Source of the DNA: JAQWBS01 sp047975765
Lineage (GTDB): Bacteria; Pseudomonadota; Alphaproteobacteria; RF32; CAG-239
Reading direction: 5' to 3'
NCBI GenBank assembly: GCA_047975765.1
Contig: JBKEEF010000002.1
Span: forward strand, 302,397 to 366,396
Length of the DNA stretch: 64,000 nucleotides
Positions 50,923 through 59,973 of the stretch are shown piece after piece. A program made the translations under genes and the position numbers. A model generated the notes under the pieces. It ran no database searches and was not told the origin of the DNA. It saw only the letters and a program-made list of their open reading frames with translations. Numbering within the stretch: the stretch's first letter is position 1; each line of letters starts with the position of its first letter.

Positions 50923-51600
50923 ATGAAGAAAACAACTTTTAATGTTCAGCATCTTTCTCCCGAGCGAAAAAAAATCAGATTTGAGTCCGGAGAAGAAATT
51001 TTTGCTCGACATGTTTGCCTTTTACAAGATTTTGTTCTTGCTGAAAGTGATAGTGCTATTCATATTATGAAAAGAGATAAGCTTTATATTCTAGCTACAA
51101 TTTGTTTTTCAAACAAATACTATGAAGAAGAATTTGATGCATATCATAATATTTTTTCAATGAAGTACTATGGCGCTGGTTATTTTGCTACTTTCGACTT
51201 TGACGCAATGACTTGCGATATTAGGCAGTCGGAGGAAAAAAAGAATTCCTTTGTTAAGTTCCATAAGAGTGTTAATAATGATTTCTTTTATACACTTGAA
51301 ACAGCGACCAAAGGAAGTAGATATCTCCAGTTCTCAACGCATGGAAAAGAATATAGATATTTCTTGCGTCTAGACAACTTTGTTGTTTATGGAGAAAGCA
51401 AAAACTTTTTTGTTCGAAGTTTTAGAGGCAGTGAAAGACATTCTTTGATTGTTGCAGATAAAATTAGGCTTTCTGAGATAAGAGCTCAAAAAGACAATAT
51501 TTCTGCAATTGTTTTTGTTCAAGAAAACGGAGAGGAAAGCGTATATGACCTTGTTTATAACAAAGTTCTATCTGGTCCCGAAGTCGTGAAAAAAATGTAA
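50923..51600 (+). CDS. Unknown protein, 225 aa
   Basis: A beta-rich soluble protein with repeated aromatic strands (YYEEEFDAYHNIFSMKYYGAGYF, FFVRSFRGSERHSL) and no signal peptide or membrane segment. The composition hints at a WD- or kelch-like fold, but no repeat is certain. No Shine-Dalgarno is visible. The 73-aa gene follows after 14 nt, so they may be cotranscribed. Confidence 0.7.
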   Translation: MKKTTFNVQHLSPERKKIRFESGEEIFARHVCLLQDFVLAESDSAIHIMKRDKLYILATICFSNKYYEEEFDAYHNIFSMKYYGAGYFATFDFDAMTCDIRQSEEKKNSFVKFHKSVNNDFFYTLETATKGSRYLQFSTHGKEYRYFLRLDNFVVYGESKNFFVRSFRGSERHSLIVADKIRLSEIRAQKDNISAIVFVQENGEESVYDLVYNKVLSGPEVVKKM

Positions 51601-51614
51601 AATATCAAGACATT

Positions 51615-51836
51615 ATGGAAGCTAAACAACTTGTAGTAATTGATTTCCCCAATCGGCAGATTTGCGATGTCGAATACTCAGAGGAGATTGAAGGGTTTAT
51701 GGTTATTCGTAGGAGAGATAAAATTGACTACGAAGTGATTGAAAAATCGACAGGAAAAACTCGACTTATACTAAAACAGCACATTCATTTTACAACAAGA
51801 GAAGAACTTGTTCAAAAAATTAATGAGTTGAGCTAG
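51615..51836 (+). CDS. Unknown small protein, 73 aa
   Basis: The acidic product (VIDFPNRQICDVEYSEEIEGF near the start) looks like a small alpha/beta domain. It follows the 225-aa gene closely and is closed by a strong terminator, which supports a real gene. Family unknown. Confidence 0.6.
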   Translation: MEAKQLVVIDFPNRQICDVEYSEEIEGFMVIRRRDKIDYEVIEKSTGKTRLILKQHIHFTTREELVQKINELS

Positions 51837-51850
51837 TCTTCAAATGGATT

Positions 51851-51891
51851 ATCCCCCAAAATAGCATTGTCTATTCTGGGGGATTTTTTTT
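51851..51891 (+). terminator. Terminator
   Basis: ATCCCCCAAAATAG pairs with CTATTCTGGGGGAT (one mismatch) around a 6-nt loop, then eight T. Confidence 0.9.
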
Positions 51892-51930
51892 GTCAGTAAG
51901 ATCAATAAATTTTGTAAATTTTTAAATGAA

Positions 51931-51959
51931 AAAAAACCACCAATATTAGGTGGTTTTTC
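51931..51959 (-). terminator. Terminator downstream of tRNA-Arg
   Basis: AAAAAACCACC pairs with GGTGGTTTTT a few bases past the tRNA 3' end on the minus strand; it can work in both directions. Confidence 0.85.
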
Positions 51960-51963
51960 ATTG

Positions 51964-52040
51964 TGGCGTTCCCGAGAGGATTCGAACCTCCGACCTACAG
52001 TTTAGGAAACTGTTGCTCTATCCTGCTGAGCTACGAGAAC
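51964..52040 (-). tRNA. tRNA-Arg (CCT)
   Basis: Acceptor GTTCTCG/CGGGAAC, D-arm CTCAGCAGGATAGAG, anticodon loop TTCCTAA, T-loop TTCGAAT and encoded CCA; 77 nt. Confidence 0.95.
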
Positions 52041-52087
52041 ACTATGATAGCTTTATAAAAGTTCTCAGCCCAAAATTCAATAGTAAA

Positions 52088-52600
52088 CTATACTTTGTTA
52101 TCAATGTTTTCTTCTTTACGGAATAGTCTAAGAAGAAGCCATATAGGAAGTGTGAAAGGAGAACCAACAATTAAAATAAAAATAATAACAAAAATATCTC
52201 CTGTACCAAATTTAGTAAAGGGTAATGTAATTGCCCAAATTATAATAGTTAGTATAATGACAGTGTGTCTATGTTTATATGGAATAATGTAGAGAAGGGT
52301 TATTAAAGATGCAAAAAGTGAATATATATAAATATGTATATCAGAAATAGATAAGTATAAACAAATAAGGGTATTCATTAGCAAGTTTATGGATGTAAAA
52401 ATCTTCTTATACATTTTATTTATTGGTAGTAGATAAATTATTATAACTAAGAATATTCCTATCAAAACATACAATAACAAAAGATTTGAGAAATTCGATA
52501 AAATATGATTTTTTGGTTTATAGTAAGTGTGAAAAATAACTGGAAATAAATAAGCACAGATAAATAAGCCAAAAGTAAGATGTTTAAAATTATTTTTCAT
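52088..52600 (-). CDS. Unknown integral membrane protein, 170 aa
   Basis: Four or five hydrophobic segments with few charged residues between them and a short basic end (RLFRKEENIDNK). The central loop has IPYKHRHTV. There is no recognised family. It stands alone downstream of a short non-coding gap; AAGAGG precedes the ATG by about 8 nt. Confidence 0.65.
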   Translation of the reverse strand: MKNNFKHLTFGLFICAYLFPVIFHTYYKPKNHILSNFSNLLLLYVLIGIFLVIIIYLLPINKMYKKIFTSINLLMNTLICLYLSISDIHIYIYSLFASLITLLYIIPYKHRHTVIILTIIIWAITLPFTKFGTGDIFVIIFILIVGSPFTLPIWLLLRLFRKEENIDNKV

Positions 52601-52686
52601 TAGAACCTCTTTAAGAAATAAACCAATAATTGTATTATTTATCTAAATCTTAAATTCTGCAATACTTTTCTTGCTCTCTAAATATG

Positions 52687-52715
52687 AAAAAAAACAGACT
52701 TTTCAGTCTGTTTTT
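52687..52715 (-). terminator. Terminator overlapping the Cys-rich gene end
   Basis: AAAACAGACT pairs with AGTCTGTTTT around a short loop; the stop codon of the small gene (52703-52705) lies in the structure. Confidence 0.8.
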
Positions 52716-52858
52716 GAGTTTTCAATCAGTTCATCATTATGCTTTTTTGCTTTTTGCGCTTTGACACAAGAGCAAAATTCTGCACAACCATTTTTGACAG
52801 TGAGTTTGGAAAAGCAAAAGCAACATCTCGTGTTTTGTTTTTTATCTTCCATTGTCAT
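52703..52858 (-). CDS. Small Cys-rich protein, 51 aa (possible zinc-binding)
   Basis: The ATG at 52858 has a near-perfect GGAGGT 9 nt upstream, a far better start than ATGs further up the frame. The product has six Cys in the pattern RCCFCFSKL and NGCAEFCSCVK, enough for one zinc site, and a basic, then acidic tail. It may be a small cytosolic zinc ribbon or metal carrier. No family recognised. Confidence 0.65.
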   Translation of the reverse strand: MTMEDKKQNTRCCFCFSKLTVKNGCAEFCSCVKAQKAKKHNDELIENSKTD

Positions 52859-52980
52859 TAAATAATAACCTCCAATTTTTTCAGCAATATTTCCAAAATG
52901 GTTTCTGAGAGGAGGCTTCTGTAAGGGAAATTTTCCTTTCATAAGCAAATAATTTAAAAATAATTAGATAATTTTGAGTA

Positions 52981-53619
52981 TTATTTCTTTTTTGAAATTT
53001 TATTTTTGACTAAGTTGTCCCATTCTTGGATAATTTCAATGTCTTCTTTATCTAGATATTCAGCATCCTTTGAAAGTTCAGCACCTATTTGCGTCGCAAC
53101 AGACATACAGAAAGGTTCTTTGAGGTCTTTGTATCTTTCTAATAAGATTTTAAGAAGGCACACACGTTCATGAAGGTTGATAAGGAGAACGGCATTTTCA
53201 TCCCAATATTTAAAAACACTTTCTTTGGCAATTTTTGCAGCATTTCCTGTGAAAGTTCCAACTTCTTGTGTGATGAAAATTTGTTCCAATAGCTTTCTAG
53301 CTCTATTTCTTTTTTTAAAAGCAGCCTTTGTATGTGTATCAACGAATCCCCATGAGTTTGCACGATAGATAAGATCTTTAGGTTTGTTTTCATAGTCTTG
53401 AAAAATTTCAATTTCAGCTGAGTGCAAAACATCGTTTGCCTCTTTTTTAGTCATGAAATCAAAGAGATTTGCTTTATAGACAGCTTCATGAGGAAGGGTA
53501 CCTTTTTTTATTTCAGTGATGAAGATGAAAGATTTTGCCAACAAAATTTTTTTATTGAGGCGATATATTTTGTAAAAAACAAAAAACAGGGCAAAGAGAA
53601 CAATCCATACACGTATCAT
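52981..53619 (-). CDS. Unknown protein with N-terminal membrane anchor, 212 aa
   Basis: One hydrophobic segment (residues 2-20) is followed by a helical, charged cytoplasmic or periplasmic domain with YRANSWGFVDTHTKAAFKKRNRARKLL and a C-terminal KNKISKKK. No motif of known function is visible. It is transcribed alone. Confidence 0.65.
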   Translation of the reverse strand: MIRVWIVLFALFFVFYKIYRLNKKILLAKSFIFITEIKKGTLPHEAVYKANLFDFMTKKEANDVLHSAEIEIFQDYENKPKDLIYRANSWGFVDTHTKAAFKKRNRARKLLEQIFITQEVGTFTGNAAKIAKESVFKYWDENAVLLINLHERVCLLKILLERYKDLKEPFCMSVATQIGAELSKDAEYLDKEDIEIIQEWDNLVKNKISKKK

Positions 53620-53662
53620 TTCGTAACCTTATAAATTTTATAATAAAATATATAGCATAAGA

Positions 53663-53695
53663 AAAAGACTCTTTCAATATATGAAAGAGTCTTTT
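53663..53695 (-). terminator. Terminator of the 121-aa gene
   Basis: AAAAGACTCTTTCA pairs with TGAAAGAGTCTTTT around a 5-nt loop. Confidence 0.85.
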
Positions 53696-53707
53696 GCAAA
53701 ATGAGAT

Positions 53708-54073
53708 TCAAGCCCCCAAAATGTATTTTATAGTCTCTTTTGAGAAATACTTGGAAGCATAGAACGCTGCAATGCTTTCTTTGAGGATCTTGATTTGGGA
53801 GTTTGCACTGAGAAAAATGTATTCTTTGTCACTCTCGCTCATGTCTGCATCCTCGAAAGTAAAATCAAAACACGGAAGTTGCTCCGGTTCAATTTTATCG
53901 TTTTCGATATTGATGTAGCCTTTTTGATCTTTAATCAAAACAACAACAGTTGTTTTAAAAGAGGAAGAAACATTTTCATTTTCTTGGATTCGAATTCCCC
54001 AACTCAAATTTTCTATCGGGATATTGTAACGCGAAGAAAAAAGGTCGAGAGAGAAAACAAATTCTTTTGGCAT
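53708..54073 (-). CDS. Unknown protein, 121 aa
   Basis: A small soluble alpha/beta protein: beta strands around WGIRIQENENV and TTVVVLIKDQKGYI, an acidic middle (TFEDADMSESDKEY) and a C-terminal helix. No signal peptide and no visible Shine-Dalgarno. It diverges from the HNH-like gene at 54194 and has its own terminator. Family unknown. Confidence 0.65.
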   Translation of the reverse strand: MPKEFVFSLDLFSSRYNIPIENLSWGIRIQENENVSSSFKTTVVVLIKDQKGYINIENDKIEPEQLPCFDFTFEDADMSESDKEYIFLSANSQIKILKESIAAFYASKYFSKETIKYILGA

Positions 54074-54193
54074 AATGATATGAATTAATTATAAAATTTG
54101 ATGTATAGATAATATAAATTTACTTTTTTGTCAATTTTTTTGTAGAAATTTTAGAAGAATGATATATAATTAGCGGATACAAAGGAGTTTGCT

Positions 54194-56242
54194 ATGCCGA
54201 AAACCGTATTAAAAGAAAGAATTAGTAGCTTAAAGTCTGAAAAAATATTTTCCGAAAAAGAAATTTATGCGGAAGATCAGAAAATGTTGGAACTTTTAAG
54301 AGTGGATACACTCATTCACGGCATGCGTCTTTTTGAAGATAAGACTAAGGAAAAAAATGAAGCTGAAATTGATGCTAGTTTAAAGGCTTTTATCTGGGCA
54401 TATCGCGGAAGCGCTGTGCTTGTTTACGGGGATGAGAACGATAAACCCTTTGAAAATCTTCTCAAAGGCATCAAGGAACAAGTGAAAATTAAAGAAGATT
54501 TATCTAAAGACGAGATCAAGCAAATTTATGAAGTTTTTCCAGAGCTGAAGTCTCAGATTGAAAAAATAGCTCTTTCTTCTAAGCAGATTCGTGATGATGA
54601 AAATAAGTTAGTGGAATTGGGTGGGAATAAAACAGCATCCTCAAAAGGCAAAGAAGGTGTTGATAAAGAAGCTCAAGACATTTTAGCTAAACTTAACGAA
54701 AAATATAAAGATAAATATAAAGGATATAAAATCAGCAATCTTTCTCTTGCAGGGGAAATGGCGGCTCTTACACTGAATCATCCCAAAAAGGGAAATATTG
54801 TGATGTATCCAAACTTGGCATCTCTCAAACCTCTCAATTCAGTAGAAGGAATTGAGCGTTTGAATGAGGCTTTGTCCCAAAAAACAGCAGATACCAAGAA
54901 AAAAGAAGTAATTAAAGAAAACAATAAAGCACTAAAAGAAAAACAGGCAGAGCTTTTGAAGAAGATTGAAAAAGAGAAAGCAAATTATCAAAATTTAACT
55001 AAAAATCTTTCAGCAAATGTTGAGGGAAAAATTAGGAACACTGATGATATTGCTTTCTTAGAAAGTTTTTACGAAAAAAACAATTCTCTCAAAACACTCA
55101 TGGATTCTGTTGGAAATAAACAAAAACTCAAACAATCTTTGATAACTTCATTCAGAGATGAAAAGAAAATTTGGCAGTATGTTCGAGAATTTGACTATTA
55201 TGGAAAGACCAAGCAAGTTGTGCGCGCTGGAGTTGATAAGCAAAGCCCATATTATTTGGCAATATCTCCCGAACTTAAAGATTTGATTGAAATTAGAGAA
55301 ATTGAACTGGCAGGCTTGAAAGATCCTGTTGCTGGTTCATATGAAAAAATGAATGAGGATTTGAAAGAGTTTAATTCTAAGATTCGCTTGCAGAGAATTG
55401 CTGTTGATTCAAGTGAAAAAACAGGAGAGTTTGCAGGAAAAACACCTTCTCAGGTTTCGGATATTCTTTTGGGTAAAGCTACTGAAAAAGCAGAAGATGG
55501 TCTTTCTCCGTATCAAAAAAGATATATGACAGTTGGATTAATGTATGCTCTGGGTGAAGGTTTTGGCAAAAATGACGAAGCACAACTTTTTAGACACTAT
55601 ATGAAGATATATTTTGGAAAAGAAAGATTTTCAGTGGCAGAAATTCCAGCTTTGCAAAAGGATTATGCTTGGAATGAATTTAAGCAATTAAATGTGGAAC
55701 AAGCATCCGCAATCTATAAAGATATTAGCAAAAATGCTCAAAATCCTAATGAGCTAAAACAAGCTCTTTTGGAAGGTAGTTGGACAGCAACAAATGAAAA
55801 TTCTGTTCATCATATTTTACCACGAAGATATGCCGCTTGTTTGAAAGATCCTAATGAAATTAATAATCAGACAAACCTTGCAGTTACCGCTCATTGGAAA
55901 GCTTGGGAAGTTGACGGGCATCAAATAGAACATTTTTACAATATGTCACCATATGAAGGTGTGGGACATTTTTTGACCCAAAAAAATGGCGAGTTTACGC
56001 GGGAAGAGTTTTCAAAAAACTTGAGTGAAGTTTATTATGAAAAACCTCAAGATGCAAAAGGGAGTGACCTTATTCCTGAAAATTCTCTTTATGTTTCTTC
56101 AAATATTGTGGTTGCCGCACCTGAGGTCTCAGATAAGGTGAAACATCTGTTGCTAGATAGTTTCAAATCTATCGAATCAACAAAACATCAGGGCGTTCTT
56201 CAAATGGAACAAACATATAGCAGACAAAAAATGCGTGCATAA
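54194..56242 (+). CDS. Large coiled-coil protein with HNH-like C-terminus
   Basis: AAAGGAG precedes the ATG. Residues 1-130 are helical and charged, and about 235-290 form a strong coiled coil (KEKQAELLKKIEKEKANYQ). Near residues 537-580 NSVHHILPRRYAACL with NQTNLAVTAHWKAWEVDGHQIEHF resembles HNH nuclease folds (paired His, then an Asn-Leu and further His). No signal peptide. It could be a secreted effector, toxin or phage-related nuclease; there is no adjacent gene that looks like an immunity protein. Confidence 0.65.
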   Translation: MPKTVLKERISSLKSEKIFSEKEIYAEDQKMLELLRVDTLIHGMRLFEDKTKEKNEAEIDASLKAFIWAYRGSAVLVYGDENDKPFENLLKGIKEQVKIKEDLSKDEIKQIYEVFPELKSQIEKIALSSKQIRDDENKLVELGGNKTASSKGKEGVDKEAQDILAKLNEKYKDKYKGYKISNLSLAGEMAALTLNHPKKGNIVMYPNLASLKPLNSVEGIERLNEALSQKTADTKKKEVIKENNKALKEKQAELLKKIEKEKANYQNLTKNLSANVEGKIRNTDDIAFLESFYEKNNSLKTLMDSVGNKQKLKQSLITSFRDEKKIWQYVREFDYYGKTKQVVRAGVDKQSPYYLAISPELKDLIEIREIELAGLKDPVAGSYEKMNEDLKEFNSKIRLQRIAVDSSEKTGEFAGKTPSQVSDILLGKATEKAEDGLSPYQKRYMTVGLMYALGEGFGKNDEAQLFRHYMKIYFGKERFSVAEIPALQKDYAWNEFKQLNVEQASAIYKDISKNAQNPNELKQALLEGSWTATNENSVHHILPRRYAACLKDPNEINNQTNLAVTAHWKAWEVDGHQIEHFYNMSPYEGVGHFLTQKNGEFTREEFSKNLSEVYYEKPQDAKGSDLIPENSLYVSSNIVVAAPEVSDKVKHLLLDSFKSIESTKHQGVLQMEQTYSRQKMRA

Positions 56243-56246
56243 ATAT

Positions 56247-56276
56247 AAAAAAACCTCATCAGAAGATGAGGTTTTT
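56247..56276. terminator. Bidirectional terminator
   Basis: AAAAAACCTCATC pairs with GATGAGGTTTTT around a 4-nt loop, between convergent genes. Confidence 0.9.
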
Positions 56277-56291
56277 CTTTTTAATTTAGTC

Positions 56292-57680
56292 TTATTGACC
56301 AGAAACAAGTTTTTGAACCAATTCTTTAACACTTGGGATATATCCGTTGTTATAAAGACTATCTTGCCCAAAACGATAAGCTTGTTCACCGGCAAAAACC
56401 AAGTTGTGGTCAATGCTTCCGCCGTGACCAACATCATACAGCGTTTTGTGAATGCAGTATGAACGAGAGTCTGGAAGTCTTCCTGTTGAACCATTTCTTT
56501 GGCACCAAGAAGAGAACATACATTGTGACAAACAACCAACACAATCCGCACGGTCTCTTTGTTGTTTAGCCACTTCTTCAGCAGTCATAAACACAACCGT
56601 ATTATCAGGTGTTGCTTTGATTTCAACAAAACCAGCAGCAATTTGTTTGTTTGCTTTTTCAGCATCTTCTGGTTTGATATAAATTGTTGACACTTTAGTT
56701 TGAAGCGGATGAGAAAATTCTGCAGTTTGTTCTTTCGAAAATGCAATTTCTCCATCTTTTCTTGCCATCAATCTTTCTAAGAAAGTATTCTTAATTGCCA
56801 TAGAAACAAAGCCTGTTGGGCTGAAACTTTGGCGAATTACATCACCTTTCTTGACTGTTGTGAGAAGCTTTTTCCAAGCATCACTAATTGGGCTTTCTCT
56901 GGTAAGTAGGGGTCTTGTACCAAGTTGGAAAGCAATCTGACCAATGTCAGGATTATCAATATAATCATCCCATTCACTGAGCGACCAGACACCACCAGCC
57001 AAGATGATAGGGATATTATGAAGACCATATTCGTTCATTTTGTTGCGAAGTTCAACGAGACGCATATATGGGGCTTCTGGTTTATTAGGATCTTCAGCAT
57101 TGCTCAAACCATTATGTCCACCTGCAAGCCATGGATCTTCATAGACAACACCGCCTAGAAAGTCTTTAAAGTTTGCAAAGGATCTTTTCCAAAGAACTTG
57201 GAAAGCTCTTGCTGAAGAAATAATAGGATAGTAATTGACACCAAATTTTGATGCAATTTCACCGAGTTTATACGGAAGTCCCGCACCACAAGTGACCCCA
57301 TTAATTAAGCCTTTTGCTTTTTCGAGGACACCGTTTAAAATTTTCTCTGCACCACCTGATTCCCAAAGCATATTCATATGAATACGACCATTTCCATTTG
57401 CTGTCTCATGAGCAATTTGCGCTTGTGCAATACCGCCTCTGATTGCTTGTTCAATCATTTCTTGTTGGCGTTCAGGTCTAGTTTTAGCGAGATATTTTTC
57501 TAAAATAACATTATTGTTTTCGTCATAGCTATCTGGAGTGATTGCAGAAAATGTCCCTACACAATTTTCTTTCGCCCACGAGCCACTACAAAAACCATTC
57601 GTAGCATTGATTCCTTTGCCACCTTCGATAATAGGCAATACTTCCTTGCCCGAAATCATTATTGGTTTTAAGTTTTTCAC
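56292..57680 (-). CDS. Nitronate monooxygenase family flavoprotein
   Basis: A TIM-barrel FMN enzyme. GGKGINATNG and AIRGGIAQAQIAHE stand at the start, VTCGAGLPYKL and IPIILAGGVWS in the barrel, and IAFQLGTRPLLT at the phosphate site. At 462 aa it is about 100 residues longer than typical enzymes. The extra C-terminus has a Cys cluster, CVGCLSQCMFSSWCQ, that might hold zinc or Fe-S. Substrate may differ from simple nitronates. Confidence 0.85.
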   Translation of the reverse strand: MKNLKPIMISGKEVLPIIEGGKGINATNGFCSGSWAKENCVGTFSAITPDSYDENNNVILEKYLAKTRPERQQEMIEQAIRGGIAQAQIAHETANGNGRIHMNMLWESGGAEKILNGVLEKAKGLINGVTCGAGLPYKLGEIASKFGVNYYPIISSARAFQVLWKRSFANFKDFLGGVVYEDPWLAGGHNGLSNAEDPNKPEAPYMRLVELRNKMNEYGLHNIPIILAGGVWSLSEWDDYIDNPDIGQIAFQLGTRPLLTRESPISDAWKKLLTTVKKGDVIRQSFSPTGFVSMAIKNTFLERLMARKDGEIAFSKEQTAEFSHPLQTKVSTIYIKPEDAEKANKQIAAGFVEIKATPDNTVVFMTAEEVAKQQRDRADCVGCLSQCMFSSWCQRNGSTGRLPDSRSYCIHKTLYDVGHGGSIDHNLVFAGEQAYRFGQDSLYNNGYIPSVKELVQKLVSGQ

Positions 57681-57771
57681 TATTTTTTTTCCTTAAAAAA
57701 ATGATGTTTATAAATTCACCGTCGGGAATTATAACATAAAAATTTTAAATGAACATATTTTTTGAATATAC

Positions 57772-59232
57772 CTAAAAGGTTAGAGCAAAAATTTCATTTG
57801 GAAAATCATTAATCCAAATCATAGCAATGAGCATGCAAACCAAGGCATATATTTGAAGCATCTCAGTTAAGGCTCTGTTTTGAAGAATATTTACAAAAGG
57901 AGAAATTTTCTTAATCAGCCTGTTAATAAGAATCATTATTATTGTGACGAATAAGAATTGAAAAGCAAGTCCGCAGCTCTGAATTTCCTTTTGAAATAAA
58001 TCTGTGATTTTATAAAAAAATGTAAAGAAAATCATAAAGGCAGAAATTCCACCAATTGCAAAGTTTTGGATTTTATTGTCTTTGATGATTTGCTCAATTT
58101 TGTTTTTTTGAACATTTTCTGTGGAAAGTTCTGAAACTTCGACACCTCTTAGGGTTTGAGGAGCATCAATTTTCTTTTGAATATTGGTAATGTTTTCTTT
58201 GAATTTTTCTTCCACAATGCAAAGTCCGCAACCTTTTGAAGAGAAATAGACGTGATTATAGTCCTTTTTGCAAGTTTTGAGGTTATGTAAGAGTTCCCAA
58301 ATATGTTCTTTCCATTCTTTTGCATCAGGTCTTTTCTGGTTTTTAGTGAAAGCTCTTTCAAAAAATTCTAGAGTTTTCTTATCAAAATATTCGTGGATAC
58401 TATAAGGGTGAGGCGCTTGATAGGTATCTGGCCAAAGTCCATAGGCATAGTGAAATTCTTCAATTCTTTCCTGTATAGTGAGCATTTTAGCATCTGTTTT
58501 GCGTGGCGTTCCAGAATAAGGATGAATTCCACCATTTAGAAGTCTAAAAATAATGACTGCCAGAGCAAATTTATCTTGTTCTTCACCCATTTCGGCACAA
58601 GACTGGTTCATTCCCTCTGGATAGATATATTCTTCGCTTACAAACTCTGCAACATGGCGGTCGTTATATTCACCTTTAATGGAAAAGCCATCACAGTCAA
58701 GCATTGCGACCATCATTGTTTCTTTATAAACGTAAATATTTGACGGTTTTAGGTCAACCACATAGTGTCCAGCTTTATGCAAGGCATAAACCATTGAAGC
58801 GACATTATAAGCCGCAAAGATTCGATAGGCATATTTTTCTGGCAGACTAAGTTTTTTACGAATAGCTTTTTGCATAAGATGGTCAAGCGAAACTGCCTTT
58901 TTCATATCAATCAGAGGCATCAAGTAGCCGACGCAAAAACTCATCTCATCTTCAAGGATAGCAATAGGCCAAGCAATTTGAACATATTCTACCTCATCTT
59001 TGACTGCAGGTGGAAAGACAGGAGGATTATGGAGCATTGCTTCAAGTTTCTTACGATTTGAACTGCTTTTTTGTTTGTCATGAAAAACTTTTGCTACGGT
59101 TTTAGGATTCGTTGCATTGAGAAAAATTTTTCCTGCTGCACCGCCACGATTAACTAGTGGTCCAAGTTCAATTTTTTCGAAATGACCATCTGCATAAATA
59201 GCATTATAAAAAGTTCTGGCTTTTTCGTTCAT
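57772..59232 (-). CDS. TerY-P-type protein kinase with zinc-ribbon and membrane tail
   Basis: A kinase-like fold: VNRGGAAGKIF (Gly loop), VAKVFH (Lys), HYVVDLKPSNIYV (catalytic loop) and LDCDGFSI in place of DFG. After the kinase, a Cys set (CKKDYN and GCGLC, near 325-350) and two or three hydrophobic segments (about 400-480) follow. It is the last gene of a triad with a PP2C phosphatase and a vWA protein, as described for TerY-associated phosphorylation systems. Confidence 0.85.
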   Translation of the reverse strand: MNEKARTFYNAIYADGHFEKIELGPLVNRGGAAGKIFLNATNPKTVAKVFHDKQKSSSNRKKLEAMLHNPPVFPPAVKDEVEYVQIAWPIAILEDEMSFCVGYLMPLIDMKKAVSLDHLMQKAIRKKLSLPEKYAYRIFAAYNVASMVYALHKAGHYVVDLKPSNIYVYKETMMVAMLDCDGFSIKGEYNDRHVAEFVSEEYIYPEGMNQSCAEMGEEQDKFALAVIIFRLLNGGIHPYSGTPRKTDAKMLTIQERIEEFHYAYGLWPDTYQAPHPYSIHEYFDKKTLEFFERAFTKNQKRPDAKEWKEHIWELLHNLKTCKKDYNHVYFSSKGCGLCIVEEKFKENITNIQKKIDAPQTLRGVEVSELSTENVQKNKIEQIIKDNKIQNFAIGGISAFMIFFTFFYKITDLFQKEIQSCGLAFQFLFVTIIMILINRLIKKISPFVNILQNRALTEMLQIYALVCMLIAMIWINDFPNEIFALTF

Positions 59233-59973
59233 CTATACACACTTTGCCCAAAGAATTGTTTTGTCATCTGGATTAATTTTTTCTGCTTTAGGATCACTCA
59301 AGGTTTTGTTCAAAGCTCCAATGGCTTTATACTTTTTCTTTTCACGGCTGAGATATTCATGAATTGGAAACAGAAAGTTTTTTTCAATCTGCTTGAAATC
59401 TGGAGAGAAAGAAAAATTGGTCAGTCCGTCACTCATGAGGACAAATGTATCATATCCCTTGAAGGAAACAAAACGTAAATTATCTTTCCAGTCATCCATC
59501 GTGTAAAAATATGTTTCGCAGCTAAATGTGCCATTTTCTGGGCGAGATATGATGAACTTATCATAATTATTGTGCTGAAATGCAACAGCAGCACCATCAC
59601 CAATATGGAAAAAAATACCTTTGTTATTGCAATAAATAACACCAACCAATGTTGCCGCAAAGTCATTCAAATTAGACTTGTTAAATCGGTGAAAAGAAAG
59701 CTTTTGACGAGCAATTTTTATTGCTTTTATAATTTCTGTCTTTGCTTCTTCAAATTTAATGTTTTTGAGCAAGTCAACCAACGTGTCACACACAATCCTA
59801 GCTCCAATTTTGGCATATTTTGCAGAGCCAGCTCCATCAGAAACCACAGCGACAAAGTTTTTTCCACCAGTAGAATGATGAGCATAATCTTGGCAAGGAA
59901 CATCACGACTAGCATTCCTCATTCCCTGAATACTGGTCTTTAAAGCACGAATATTTCTCTTATTATTTCTCAT
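59233..59973 (-). CDS. PP2C-type protein phosphatase of the TerY-P triad
   Basis: VVSDGAGSAKYAKIGA, HIGDGAAVAF and FVLMSDGLTNF carry the metal-binding Asp residues of PP2C phosphatases. The ATG at 59973 overlaps the end of the vWA gene by 11 nt; the frame extends upstream but without a better start. The kinase gene begins right after its stop. It probably reverses the kinase's action on a shared target. Confidence 0.85.
   Translation of the reverse strand: MRNNKRNIRALKTSIQGMRNASRDVPCQDYAHHSTGGKNFVAVVSDGAGSAKYAKIGARIVCDTLVDLLKNIKFEEAKTEIIKAIKIARQKLSFHRFNKSNLNDFAATLVGVIYCNNKGIFFHIGDGAAVAFQHNNYDKFIISRPENGTFSCETYFYTMDDWKDNLRFVSFKGYDTFVLMSDGLTNFSFSPDFKQIEKNFLFPIHEYLSREKKKYKAIGALNKTLSDPKAEKINPDDKTILWAKCV

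Noticed and set aside
54194..56242. Polymorphic toxin with immunity gene
   Set aside because: The only neighbours are a terminator and nitronate monooxygenase; without an immunity candidate the label is not justified.
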